The notes below the pieces were generated by a model. The model saw only the letters and a program-made list of their open reading frames with translations. It searched no databases and was not told the DNA's origin. This document shows, in pieces, positions 46,017 through 57,906 of a stretch of DNA of 64,000 bases. The position numbers were made by a program, and so were the translations under genes. Origin of the DNA: Chrysoperla carnea (taxonomy: Eukaryota; Arthropoda; Insecta; Neuroptera; Chrysopidae); assembly GCF_905475395.1 (NCBI RefSeq), contig NC_058338.1, positions 91,931,435 to 91,995,434 on the forward strand, given 5' to 3'. How positions within the stretch are numbered: position 1 is the stretch's first letter; each line of letters begins with the position of its first letter.

Positions 46017-49000
46017 ATGGCTGGCGAACAATTTTCATTAAGTTGGAATGAATTTCATAAAAATTTAAGTGTTGGTTTTATAAATTTATTTGAAGATTCC
46101 TCACTTGTGGATGTGACTTTAGCCGTGGATGGTCGTAAAATACAAGCACATAAAGTTGTGTTATCCGTATGCAGTCCATATTTTAAAGAATTATTTAATG
46201 AGAATCCGTGTCAACATCCAATTGTATTTTTAAAAGATGTTAATTTTTCAATTTTACAAAATTTACTCAAATTTATGTATCAAGGGGAAGTCAATGTCTC
46301 ACAAGAAGAGCTAGCCGATTTTATAAAAACTGCTGAAGAATTACAAATTAAGGGCCTTACAGGAACTGGGAATAATGATACGGTATGTACATATTTTATT
46401 TTTATTTCTTATTTGCAGGATTACAAAATCCGAGACAACTGATTTTCGAGGCTAACTTTTTTTTGGAATTTTACATAATGACGATAAATCGTTGCTTAAC
46501 TTTAGAAATTTTTCAATTTGATGATTGGTAGAAGAAAAATTAATCCGGTTTTTGTATTTTTAGGTCAAAATTACATTTTTTTCAAATTCCATATCCAAAT
46601 GTTTAAATTATTTTTTTCTAAGTGGTATTTTAGAAATTCGAGAAATTTTTTTCAAAAATTCAATACAAAGGATAATTTTGACCAAAAATTATACCCCTTT
46701 CAGGACCTACTATAAAATTTTTTTATCCTATTACTGTGGATCTTGAAGGGGATATATTATAACAAAATACATAAATATAATTCATTTGTTAATTTCACGC
46801 ATTTTCTAGATAACGCACTTTGCAGTTTCTAAGATAACGCCCAAAATTCCGAACAAAAAGTGATTTATCCTATTTATTAGAAAACATTTGTCCTCATTTA
46901 GTTAGAACTTTCGTTGACTTTTGGGTCTGAGTTACTCTTATAATTTCTATTTTTGGGGGTTGAAAAAATTAGTTTTTTACAAAACACATTTTTTTTCTCG
47001 ACTTTCCAGCTTTAAAATTGCCCGAGATATGCCATTTTTAAAATGGGACATTTTTTGCTCATTCAATCCGATGAAAAACGACCCATCTTGTAAACCGTTC
47101 GAAATAGAACATAAGTTTAAATATAAAAGTTATTTCTTATAAAAATATAAGTAATTTTTATTTGAAACATTTTTTCGTAAAATACCACTGTTTCGAAAGT
47201 GTTTTCCTGAATATTGTTTCGTTTTTTCAAGAATGGTTCACAAGACCACTATTTGAAGCTGCCTGCAAATTTTCAAGTCTCTATCATTTAAAGTTTTGTC
47301 CTAATTTGCGCCCCCAAGGGTAAACAGTGATGTTTACGGAAAAATGTCGCAAACAAAAGTTGTTTATTTTCTTATAAGGAATAACTCTTACATTTAAACT
47401 TTCGTTCTATCTCTAACGGTTTACAAGATGGGTCTTTTTGATTTGATTTGATGGCATATTTCGGTCAATTTTTAAGCTAGAATGTCGAAAAAAACAAAAA
47501 TAGGCAAAATTACTTCAGCTAGAACTTATTTGAACCTTTTGTTATTTCATGCGTATTTTTTTTTTTGTAATTTGTAAAAAATTGTTCATTTTAATCCTCC
47601 AAAAAGGGGGTTAAAATGTTTTGGTATGAAGTTTTTACTCTCAAAAATTGTACCTGTTAAAATTCTGATTAACTGTCATTTTTAAAAAGATATTCTTTCA
47701 ATTTTCACATTTGGCTTAAATTTTAATTATACTCGCGCCCCCTTTTTAATGGTACTTAAATAAAAAAATTTCTTTTTTTGCAGGGGCAAAGTCCTCGATA
47801 CATTCCACCCAAGTACAAACAAGAATTCAATCCATACCATCCATATAACAACTCAAATCGGCACAATAATCGTATGGTAAATCCAAACAGATATAAACCA
47901 TTACTCCCAAATAACAGTAATCTACCCAGAAGAACATTGCCATCAATGTTTCATCGTAATTTAAATAAAGGCACCAAATTTCAAGTGGTCAATACACCGC
48001 CAGAAATTAAACGACAGTGTGCGGATGTCTCAAATTTGGAATTAAGAAATCAACAACAACTTCAGCAACAACAATTACAGGTAAATTATATTTCAAATTC
48101 GCTACAAATCTTATATCCAAATTTTAGGGAATGTTAAGATACTATATCCGATGTGTCGGAACTCTAACGAATCCGTTAGATTTGCGAAAAATAGCTTTAA
48201 ACAAATTTGTTAACTTTCAACTTTAAACAAAAGTTGAAGTCGACATCATTGTGGTTTAAATCGAAGCGTATTAACGGCAATATTACCCGAAAAGAATTTC
48301 ATAACATTCGGTCGAGTCGTTTACTATTTATTATGCTGGGGAGTTATTCGTGTGGACCTCAAGGGTCGCACTAGACCCTACTAACGGCTTATTTTATACG
48401 TACACGTTGGTAAACACACTAATTTAAGGTTCATAACTCGAGACCCAGAATTGATTGCTTCACAGAACACTACCACAGAATTTGCCTTTGTGTTATTCTG
48501 GAGCAGCCCTATTGATACCCCTTCTTTATTTGGTAAATTTTTTTTTCCAAAATATACCAACTATTTTTGACAAACCCTGCGAATTCAGTAGAAATTCGAT
48601 ACGTAATACAAAGTTTTTAACGCCTGTAGCTCCGAAGAAGAACTTTTCCAACTACATGGTCCCTAGACCAATATTCTTGTTTCGGTATATCCTATCACCT
48701 CCTACAATATTGACTATTTATTCTGAAACACTCAGTAGATACAGAGAAGTAATTCCTATCTAGATGAAGCAAGTCTAAAAACCACTAGGAGCTTAATAAT
48801 GCCTAACTGAGGTATTATGGCTTATTTATTTTTATTTATATTTATTTATTTGGGATTTAGGAAAAAATGGACTCAAAAAGACGACAGTACGACAATACAG
48901 TCTCATGACAGTATGATCTTCTTATGGCTGTTGATCCGGGCGTGCCAACTGTGGCATAACCAAATGTTACTAGATTTAAATTTGGTTTTTTCTGGGTTTA

Positions 49001-52000
49001 TATTTTCCAGGACTATTTTTCCCGATTACCGTTTATTCGCTCTATAGAATCTAATTGAGGTACCTTTCAAAATTGAAGAAATACTTTATTCTAAAAAATA
49101 GGAGCGTAATTTTGTACCTTTTTCAACAAAATACATCCCTTGCTCCAAAATTGTCCTGATAATTTGATAATTTAATAAACAATTACAGGAATTAAGGAAT
49201 CAGCAACAACAGAGGAATAATGAAAGGAACGAAGATCAACAAAGTAATGAACCAACACCCACACACACACCGACACCCACTCCAACACTTACTAATAATG
49301 ATGCATCATCGAATGAAGACATGGTCGTGAATGTGAAACCAGAACCACAAGATTACGATATGGACGATATACCTGTAAAAAATGATGATTCTTTTCCAGC
49401 GGATGAAACATTTGAAGATTCTATGGACGAACCTCAAGCTGGAACGAGTATGGACGTGAAAGTGGAAGGACAAGATGCTGTATCACAAGGTTAGAATTTT
49501 TTTTTATTTTATTTTTTTTTAAATATGTAGTTTATTTCTGTAAATCATTATCGACTTAGGACGTATTTCGTAGATACACGCAGCAATAAAAAAATTTTAT
49601 GTTACTATTTTGCCTATATTTAAAAATGAAAATTAAATTTATTTTGATAATAGTTCCCGAGAAATTCCAAATTTTGTGTTTTTGTCTTCCGTTTGATAAC
49701 TGAGAGTTGCAACCCACCACCAACTGGTGAAAATAATTTGTACTTATTAAAAACAGAAAGTGAACTCGTTTTCAGTAGTTAAAATTTAGACTGCCAGGTG
49801 ACAGTACTTGCACTTACAATTTTTAAAGGCCAATCAAAACATTCAAACTCAAATCATATAAATCTCGCCAACAGGCAATAATACATCATACTAATTAAAA
49901 CAGGAAGTGGGTCCGATCCGTTGTCAGTAGTTCCAATTTAGAGTACCAGGTTACTTACCATAAATCAATAAACGTCAATTTATTTCAATTCTTTACGTTT
50001 GCCTATTTGCGAAAAAGAGGATATTAGATGCACAGCTGGACCTTACAACATAATAAACCTCAATTAAAAATTAAATCTGCTATAATTTGCGCTACGTATG
50101 GAGTACAGACGTCAAGCAGGAACTAATCAAAATATACAGGGTGTTTCTTGTTTTTTAAGTTTACATATGCTTGAAATTCGATAAATTTAATCGAGGAACT
50201 GTGATTCAAAACTGACAAACATTAAATGTAACACTTTTTTCCTTATTAGTATGATTTTTCAAATAATTATATTCTACTATTCCCGTCTGTGCTGTTCGAT
50301 AAAACAACAAAAACAATTTTATCTAATGATTATTACATAAAATTTGTATTATTTATCGATTTCGATACAGAAATAAACTCATATTTTTATTATTTATACT
50401 TCTTCTTTCTTTCTTTTTTTTTTTGAAATTATTTGTTATTAATCTGCAATATCTTTATCGATAGAAATTAGTCACTATTTAAAAATGTGTTTAAAATTAT
50501 CATAGTTTATGTTATGTGTGGATTGAAGCGATTCTTTCTGGAACATTTTGAATTTGTAAAAATTAAAAAACCTATATTTTGCTATATTCCACCTATTTAC
50601 AATGATTTCGATATATGTTTCGTCCATTTCGGTCATTATCAACCCTGTAAGATAGGTTCTAAAAGTAGGGTTTTGCCCTAAAATAATAAAATCGACGAGT
50701 TTGTTAACAAAAGAAGGATAAGTGACGGCATATGAAGTTATAACACAATAATCTTTGTATTTAAAATTGAAGTTGTCCAGCAAAGCAAGTGGTTCTCACT
50801 CTCAGCTAGTACTTTATATTTATAAATATAGACCCAGCACTAAAGTACGTTAAGCTGAGCGCAAAATATATAATAATATCAAAAATTGTCCAACGTACAA
50901 AAAAATTTTTTGGTTTTGTAATAAATGTAAATACGATTGAAGGCAAAAGAAACTCTGATTTTCGCAACCTTTGACTTCGAATATCAAGGGGCGCGCACAC
51001 TTGTCTATATGTGACTTTTGTACAATCAAAATAAAGGTTTGTACAAAAATTCAGCTTTTTCCGCCGACAATGAAAAATAGACTTTATTTCCTGGAGGGTG
51101 ATTCGCCGGTAATAAATATAAATAAATTAGTAGATAATTAACGAGACATATTATTATATCAAAAAACAATACTTTGGGTATCTTCCCGATCAATTCAGAG
51201 AGTAATTAATTAATTAAAAATAAACTAAATACATATCCTGTTATGCGGATGGTTATGTTATTTAGTTTATTTTTAATTAATATTTACTCTCTTAATTTAT
51301 CGTTAAGCTATCCAAATTTCGGATCGGTATCTACTAATTTATTTGTTCTTATTACTGGTGAGTCACCCTCCTTAAGCTGTTAAAATAAATCACCTAATAA
51401 CAAACAGTCGATTTTTGAAACACATTTTTAAATGGTTAATTAAATGAATCATTAAACAAACATATAAAAACGAACCAAATATCGTCCTTAAACATTTTTA
51501 TATGATTTTTAAGTCACCATTAAATTTTATAAACAGCCCGTAAGCTAGAAATATTTTAAATTCCTCAACTACCTGGCAAATGTTGTAGATCAGATCAGAA
51601 CCATAATCTTTTAAATAATTTCCAATCCTTCGAGTGGTACTGGAGGGTTTTCAGCCCCCCCTCTCAAAATTGAATACTTTTATAGAGAATAGCTTCCTCC
51701 GGTACCTCTCGTGGGAATAATCTATAAAGCTATACTCATCACAGGTCTTAGGTCATTAATATTTTACTACAACTTTGAGGGGAAGAGCTCGAAACGAGTA
51801 TCACTCCGGGATTGCAAATCATATGAAAAGTGTGATTTTGATCTGTTTAAGAACATATGCCCAAGCCAGGTTTTTGAAAGCTGATGCTGTTTGGTGTCAT
51901 TAGCTCACGGGCTATAACTCAAAAGAATTAAGCAAAAAATGCATTCGTTTCATAACACCTAAGCTTAATTTTTTAATTTGATCTCCAAAAATAACAAATA

Positions 52001-54658
52001 ATTTCATAAAAAATATTTTTTTTTAAATACACAATGCACGTAGTTTTTGTTTTTATTTTTTTGTTTTTGAAAAGAAAAATACACCAAATATATTACAAAA
52101 AATATATTTTTTCTATTAGAATTCTTTTTATATTACTCGTATTTTTGTAATGTGTTGTTTTCTCTGTTACTTTTGTCTCAATAATATTCGGCCACTAATT
52201 TTTAAAAACTCGGGTTTTCTTAAAAAAAAATGCAACAAAGTTTTTGTTTAATGAAATAAAGTGAAACGATTTTGTGAGGGCTTCAAAAAAGTGATCCAAG
52301 AAATTAATTTAAATCTTTAAAATAAATAAAAAAACATTAGTAGGTAAGTATAAATATAAAATATTAATTTTTGTGACAATAAGCTCCATTTTTTTTATTT
52401 TTTGTTGTTTTTTTTAAATACTTTTCCCATTGTAAAACAGTGGCGGCCGTATTTTTTTTTAAATGAAATTATTTTTATTATTTATTTTTGAAAAACAAAT
52501 TGGTGTAAAGTCATTAATTACGTTGCATTTGTATTGTTTTTATGATTAATTTATTTTTATATTTTTAAATTAAGTATTTTATTTATATGTAAGCCGTCAC
52601 TGTTTTGATTATACTCCCTTTTTCGTTTTTTTTTTTCGATGATCGTGTTTGATTTCTGACAGGTACGAAATTTTAGGTATATTTTATCATTGAAAAATTA
52701 AGGGAAACAAAGCGCTCGTTTATAATAGTGGTAGTTTCTTTTCTAGGCTAGCAGAAAACGAAGAAAATCTGAAAAGCTAGCGATTTGCTATTCTAATATA
52801 TATGAGCGCTAAGAAAACATTTTATGATACGAAATTATTCCAAATTACGCGACAAGACAATTCCATCCAACAATTTTCCCTGAAATTTTATCGTATTTTA
52901 GAATCAATCGCGTTCGTGAATATATGAATTTATGTAATATTTTCGAAAAATAGTGAACTTATTGTGTTTTCGGAACAACGAAAAAACACGGTTTGGTTTT
53001 TTGATTTAATGGGGTACATCTACCGGATTTTGATAATCAATTCGCAAAATTTTGGGAGAAAGTTAATTAGGAAGTTTTCCGGTTCTGAAACGTTCCACAC
53101 GACCTTCCGCAAATGGTTTTTTGATAATTTATCTCTACATTATTTTCTTTAGTGACGCTTTCTTGAATATCTCTGCTTCTATTGATCGGATGAACCTGAA
53201 CTATGAAATAACCTCAAATTCTTAAGTAACCGGTGGCACTATCTAAAAGTACATATTAAGACCCGCAATATAAAAAAAAAGTTAAAATCCGATAATTTGC
53301 TTGAACTGTACGAACTGTTGAAGGAAAATTCGTTTTTCTCAAAATTGAGGCTATGTATCGAGCTTAAATTTACCACACTTTCTTATGATTATAAGTTACA
53401 TTTTTTTCCAGAATTTTAATTCAATTCCTTCATTTTTCGAAAAGTTATCAGAGAAAGTTAAAAATATGAGGTTACTGCAGTTTTCTTGTGATTTTGAGGT
53501 TATTTTGCTATGTTCGGGGTTTGATAGCAGGCAAGATCAATGCAAAAATTCATAACAAACACTTTTTTTTTATTCGCCCTAAACCGATCAATAGGTGCAG
53601 AGATATTCAAGAAAACGTCACAAACGAAAGCAAGCTAGACATAAATTGTGGAAAACTTCTTTTCTCTGTTTTTTAAAACGATAGAAATCTCTTTAAAAAA
53701 ATTAGCCTTTTTTCAAAATTTTTTTTTTATGATTACCACACTATTAATGGAATTACTGACTTGAAACTAAATTAACAAAGTATCGAAAACAAAAAAAAAA
53801 ACAGTTGTATCCGACTAATTTCGGATGTATGAGCACGGAAGTGGGGACACAAATTAAAAAAATTTATTTCTTTCAATTTTGATGGTGAATTGTGTTATAA
53901 CTTGACAATAACTAAGACGAAAAGTAAGAATACAATTTTTCGATATTTGAAGTCGTTTTCAAAAAATCGAGAATTGAAAATTTGTTTTAATTATTTAGCT
54001 TTCGATATTTCGAAAATCAAGATATATATCGAAAAAATTTTATTATTATTTTTCGTCTAAAATTCATAATCAAAGTTGAAAATAAGGTACAAATAATTTC
54101 ACCACAAGTCTAAACTTGTCTTGGCGCTCGTACTACCTTAAACTTTAAAAAATTAATAAAAAAGTAATTATTTTTTATTTAACAAAACTGAAAAATCAGT
54201 TTTTTCTAATTGGCTTACTACATTTTTTTGACAATTTTTATTTTTATAATATATGAAAATTTTTTGTTTGTTTATATTTTGATTGGGAGCACAATTTTTA
54301 TAAAAAAAAAATAAATAAATAAAATATTAAACAATTGATTTAAATAATTTGTGTAAAAAATTAAATTTTGATTTCAGATGAAGTATATTTCATACGAAGT
54401 TTACGTGGTACACCAATGCTGGTGGTGGGTGATTATACATTCAGCAGGAATAAACGAACAAAATCCAGGACATATTGGGTGTGTTGTAAATCAGAGACCA
54501 GTAAATGTAAAGTATCGTGTATAATACAGGATAATGGTATTATACGAATGCCACGCGGACAAGTACATAATCATCCGAATGATTTTGAGAAAATTATCAA
54601 CAGTGAAATTATGAATGTTTCATATCATGATATATCTGCTATTTTTACACATCAATAA
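46017..54658 (+). CDS. mod(mdg4): Mod(mdg4)-like BTB/FLYWCH chromatin protein, 4 coding exons, 414 aa
   Basis: Probable chromatin insulator/boundary and modifier protein acting in the nucleus. Coding exons: 46017-46382, 47784-48080, 49189-49489 and 54378-54658; all GT-AG, phases 0, 0 and 1 join exactly. Residues 1-122 are a BTB domain of the insect TTK group (QFSLSWNEF, AHKVVLSVCSPYF, NPCQHPIVFLKDV, FMYQGEVNVSQEEL, TAEELQIKGL). Residues 123-221 are basic and Asn/Pro-rich, then a Gln-rich run (about 212-229), a Thr-Pro repeat (243-253) and an acidic region with two sumoylation-type motifs (VKPE, K271; VKVE, K312). The last exon is a FLYWCH zinc finger (about 325-388): FIRSLRG, YTF, YWVC, with likely ligands C357, C365, H385 and H387. 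The start codon lies 16 bases after an acceptor. Orthology to mod(mdg4) rather than a paralogue is likely but not proven. Confidence 0.9.
47085..47440. repeat. Two family A fragments in inverted orientation, intron 1 of the BTB gene
   Basis: The first (CATCTTGTAAACCGTTCGAA to about 47190) and second (GGGTAAACAGTGATGTTTAC to GGTTTACAAGATGGGTC at about 47428) are inverted versions of the same part of family A, giving a stem of about 110 bp. The rest of intron 1 (46383-47783) shows nothing coding. Confidence 0.7.
48081..49188. other. Intron 2 of the BTB gene
   Basis: 1108 bp, GT-AG. Frames at 48455-48763 and 48817-49047 have no domain. No repeat shared with the window was noticed. Confidence 0.6.
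49700..50030 (+). repeat. Diverged direct repeat in intron 3 of the BTB gene
   Basis: Two units about 160 bp apart share 'attaaaa.cag.aagtg', 'GTCAGTAGTT', 'aatttaga.t.ccaggt'. At 50149 an unpaired transposon end, TACAGGGTGTTTCTTG, follows. Confidence 0.45.
51090..51485. mobile_element. Foldback element in intron 3 of the BTB gene
   Basis: GGAGGGTGATTCGCCGGTAA and AATAAATTAGTAGAT on the left face TCTACTAATTTATTTG and TTACTGGTGAGTCACCCTCC on the right. The right half and following bases (51287-51485) recur almost unchanged at 57291-57487. Confidence 0.75.
53160..53690. repeat. Dispersed repeat family F, copy 1 (intron 3)
   Basis: It contains GAGATATTCAAGAAAACGTC, TTTTCTCTGTTTTTTA, 'gttcggGGTTTGATAGCAGGCAAG' and 'aaaattgaggcta', shared with 60893-61230. 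Part of it is inverted relative to that copy (ATGAGGTTACTGCAGTTTTC against its complement). The frames at 52964-53152 and 53488-53676 are not supported as genes. Confidence 0.65.
53816..54141. mobile_element. TTAA-ended palindromic MITE in intron 3, 236 bp before the FLYWCH exon
   Basis: Left GGATGTATGAGCACGG; right GGCGCTCGTACTACCTTAA. The arms contain TTTTTCGATATTTG and its diverged complement. Same family as 42108-42441. Confidence 0.75.
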
Positions 54659-54659
54659 A
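54654..54659 (+). terminator. AATAAA polyadenylation signal overlapping the stop codon
   Basis: CAATAAAA: the TAA stop of the FLYWCH exon is inside AATAAA. If used, the 3' UTR would be only about 10-30 bases. A longer UTR using a later signal cannot be excluded. Confidence 0.4.
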
Positions 54660-54799
54660 ACTTTGGAAAAACTTATTTTTTTATATATATACTTTTCTAT
54701 TTACGGGAGCAAAATTTATTTATAAATGATTAGAAAAGGCCTTTTCATCTATTTTTTTTTTTAAATATATTATAAAAGGGTAATTCAGTAATATTTCAC

Positions 54800-54925
54800 G
54801 TAATATAAGCAGCTTACATTATTTATTTTGAAGTTCAAGAGAAGTGAAGGCTATAACTCGATGTTTTTTATCAGCCTTTACTTATAAACCCAACGAAGCG
54901 GGGGGATATTAAGCTAGTTTGAGTA
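54800..54925 (-). repeat. Helitron-like left-end fragment
   Basis: Minus strand AACTAGCTTAATATCCCCCC followed by 'gcttcgttgggtttataagtaaa' matches 10138-10200 in order and spacing. Just before it (54778-54850) is a third partial copy of the duplicated segment that starts at 54955. Confidence 0.55.
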
Positions 54926-54954
54926 TAATTATCAAAAATGACGCATATTGTTAT

Positions 54955-55670
54955 TATATTCGCATCTTCCAGTCTTCAATTCCAAATTCGCCGAGCGATG
55001 TTCTTGAAAACTTGATTTTTAATTCAAATTCCTGAATGAATTCGTTCTTGAAAACTGAACTTTCATTAAAATTCCTGATTTAAAACCACTGAGTATTTAA
55101 AAGAGGGTAATTAAGTAATATTTCACGTAATATAAGCAGCTTACATAATTTATTTATTTTGAAGTTTAAGTTCTCTAACCTACAAAAAGATCGATTAATT
55201 GCTTTATACGTTTACTTAATATTGTGAGATAAAAAAAATAAAACGTGCCTTAAAATAGAGTCTATTTTTTACAGTTGTAAATTTTTTTTTTATATGGAAC
55301 TTTAATGCTAAGAAAGACTCTATCTAGTGATAGAAAAAATAACTATATATGTTATTCCGCATAGATATATAATATTTAACAGAAATGTTGTATACAATGT
55401 TGTATATTTGTGCAAATCTTTAAAACTGTAAATCTCGATAGCTTTGATAAATCTCATAAGTATAGTGAGAGAATAAAAATGGGAAGTAAAAAATGCTTAA
55501 CTGAAAGCAAGTTTAAAAACTTAAAACTTCAAATATGATACATCTTTTGCCTTTTCATTCAATGAAAAATCTCCTGACTCAAACAAATATGGTTAACATT
55601 TTTTTTTCATTACGTGGCGCATACATCTTGCCGTTAAAATCCTATAGAACATGACCACTTTTATTCAATA
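54955..55670 (+). repeat. 0.7 kb duplicated segment G, copy 1
   Basis: Matches 59155-59918 in the same orientation over its whole length: CGTTCTTGAAAACTT, TATTTCACGTAATATAAGCA, ACGTTTACTTAATATTGTGA, AGAAAGACT, AGAAATGTTGT and TTTTCATTCAATGAAAAATC occur in the same order. Differences are scattered with small indels. No coding frame is conserved. Confidence 0.85.
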
Positions 55671-56193
55671 TGGTCCTTTGCAATTTATTTGGACTAGTTT
55701 TTGAATACAACATCAATCAATTGACCAAAACAAAATGTGCCCTTTTCTTGATTTGGTAACTATCCGAAACAAAAGCTAATCGATGAAAAGGCCTTTATTT
55801 TATCTCGTTCAAATTCCGATTCAAAAAAATTTTGTACGATATGACCAGCGGATATATAATCCGTTGATTTTTATTTAGCTTAAATCGATGTTCAATTTGG
55901 CCTAACATTAATTTTTTTTTATAGACGACTGAATATATATTCTTGAGCTTTTAACAAAACTCGAAAAAATTTATGCCTTAATAATGCTTTTATATCGTTA
56001 TTTATTCTTAGTGTCAAAAATCGTTTTGGATAAACCTAATTTTGCTAAAAAAAATAAATGTGTCACATGTGCCTTTATTGAAAAAATTATAATAAAAAAC
56101 TGTCAATATCGAAACTTAAAAATGATGTTAAGATAACAAATTCGATGTGTTAAATATAATTATTCTAAGATGAAAATCTATTTTTGTAATTTC
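55671..56193. other. Gene-free AT-rich stretch
   Basis: Nothing supported. Confidence 0.4.
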
Positions 56194-56573
56194 TTAAGGT
56201 AGTATGGCTGTATCGAGACGGGAAACAATTTAGTCAAATCGGCAATCATTTTTTAATTTTTTTTTGCAACAAATGATAAAAAAGGTATAATGAATTAATA
56301 TAACAAATACAGTGAAACCTGGTTAAGTGAGACATCAAGGAACCTATCTAAAACCTGTCATAAATAAATATCTGTCGAGAGGTGCGATTATTAAATAAAA
56401 TAACGTATTATCAAATTAAATATTGCTGCTACAAAAATTATAAATAACGATCCTTCACGCGAAATGTTGTGCCTTTTCTTTAATCATTGGTCCTCTTGCC
56501 GGAACGTTTTTGTTACGAAGTTGCTTGACCCATCTTAATTTCAGGATATTCTGATACTGGTATACTACCTTAA
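56194..56573. mobile_element. TTAA-ended MITE, 380 bp variant
   Basis: Left TTAAGGTAGTATGGCTGTAT; right complement TTAAGGTAGTATACCAGTAT. Inside, at 56310, is a pogo-like start, CAGTGAAACCTGGTTAAGTG, suggesting a nested insertion. Confidence 0.65.
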
Positions 56574-57290
56574 CATCAATTTAAAATTGAAATCCAAAAT
56601 AAAACCTTTTTAGTGCGCTATCGAACAAAGATTATAAAATGAGTGGTCAGTTTATTAAAGTTTTTTCTTATTTAATTTAATCAATCGTTAATTTTTCTAT
56701 CTAGTAACACAGGTCTCGATACGAATATATATATTGTTAATATTGATAGAAGAAATTCTCTCTTATAGGCCCTAAAATCTTAGAGCTCCAATGAGAAATA
56801 TTTTTCTTCCATAATCGTTTTTTCACCCATCTAACATAGGTGGTTAATTTAAATTACAAAAGAATTTAAACATTCAAAATCAGTTATAACGACATTGAAG
56901 TAAAACCTGTAATTATGGTCGTTATATGCAAATATGTGCATATATTGGACAACTTGACCGTTTAGTATTCCATTTTGACTTTTGACGACCTGATTTTTCA
57001 TTAGAAACATCTGTTTTTCATAAGAGACTCTATAGAGACATTTATAAGGAAGATTCCCACCAAATTGCAAAGAATCGTTCGAGTAGAACTTGAGATATCA
57101 TGTCAACCACTTCCAAAATTTTAGTTTCAAGAACGTGTTTTAAGTTTGAGAGACAATTCCGGCAGTGGAACTCGGATAATAATGTTACTCACTTTGGATT
57201 AATCGGCTATCCCAAATCCATTCATTGGTCCTTCTTCTTCTTCATATGCAATGGCTTGCAAAGTTATTTCTGTAAACCGAGCTGTGCATT
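56574..57290. other. Gene-free stretch
   Basis: Frames at 56849-57070 (-) and 57100-57300 (+) show no domain. Confidence 0.4.
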
Positions 57291-57487
57291 ACTCTCTTAA
57301 TTTATCGTTAAGTTATCCAAATTTCGGATCGGTATCTACTAATTTATTTGTTCTTATTACTGGTGAGTCACCCTCCTTAAGCTGTTAAAATAAATCACCT
57401 AATAACAAACAGTCGATTTTTGAAACACATTTTTAAATGGTTAATTAAATGAATCATTAAACAAACATATAAAAACGAATCAAATGT
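57291..57487 (+). repeat. Truncated copy of the 51.1 kb foldback element
   Basis: About 196 bp nearly identical to 51287-51485 (a handful of substitutions by eye), starting ACTCTCTTAATTTATCGTTA and ending near AACATATAAAAACGAA. Confidence 0.85.
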
Positions 57488-57521
57488 CGCCCTTAACATT
57501 AAAGAAAAAAATAAATAAATA

Positions 57522-57906
57522 CCTGTATATCGCTAGATGGCCTGTTAAAGTCATCAACTAGTATCATTCGTTTGTTTACAGGAACTTTGCCATCCAAAGT
57601 TGCACATTTAATACCTTTTGAGACTAAATGTTCTTCAATAATTTTTCAACATACTTGTCCATTGTGATACAACAATTGCCTTTTCACCTTTAGCTAGGGC
57701 AGTTTGTTTTTAGTTTATCAATAACGATATTAACTTTTGAACTGGGTTAATTAGTGTGAAAGATAGGATTGTTTGCTGGCAGCAGCATTTAGATTATTGC
57801 TTTCCCCAGCAGCTGGATCAACACTTTCATTTTGGGTATCTTCTTCTCCATCATTAATGTCCATTTTTTCTAATTGTGTAACAAGCTTCTTCATTTTCAA
57901 TCATCT
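57522..57906 (-). pseudogene. Decayed fragment of a TTF2/lodestar-like SNF2-family ATPase
   Basis: Minus-strand pieces read, in different frames, MKKLVTQLEKMDINDGEEDT, then NIVIDKLKT, then ALAKGEKAIVVSQWTSML, then IIEEHLVSKGIKCATLDGKV followed by VNKRMILVDDFNR. The order and the 'KAIVVSQWTSML....L...G......DG..P...R...V..FN' pattern are those of the start of the helicase C-terminal domain in transcription termination factor 2 (lodestar). At least three frame breaks or stops prevent translation. An acceptor-like TCTCTTAG and a donor-like CAG|GTATTT border it, so it may be a copied genomic exon rather than a processed transcript. No other exons were found. Family by motif memory. Confidence 0.65.

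Noticed and set aside
46017..46442. 141-codon BTB-only protein ending inside the intron
   Set aside because: The GT at 46383 begins a consensus donor and the next exon continues in phase, so the read-through tail is intronic.
54368..54658. Independent FLYWCH protein starting in the intron
   Set aside because: The apparent start is a TTG inside the acceptor region; the exon joins exon 3 in phase at 54378.
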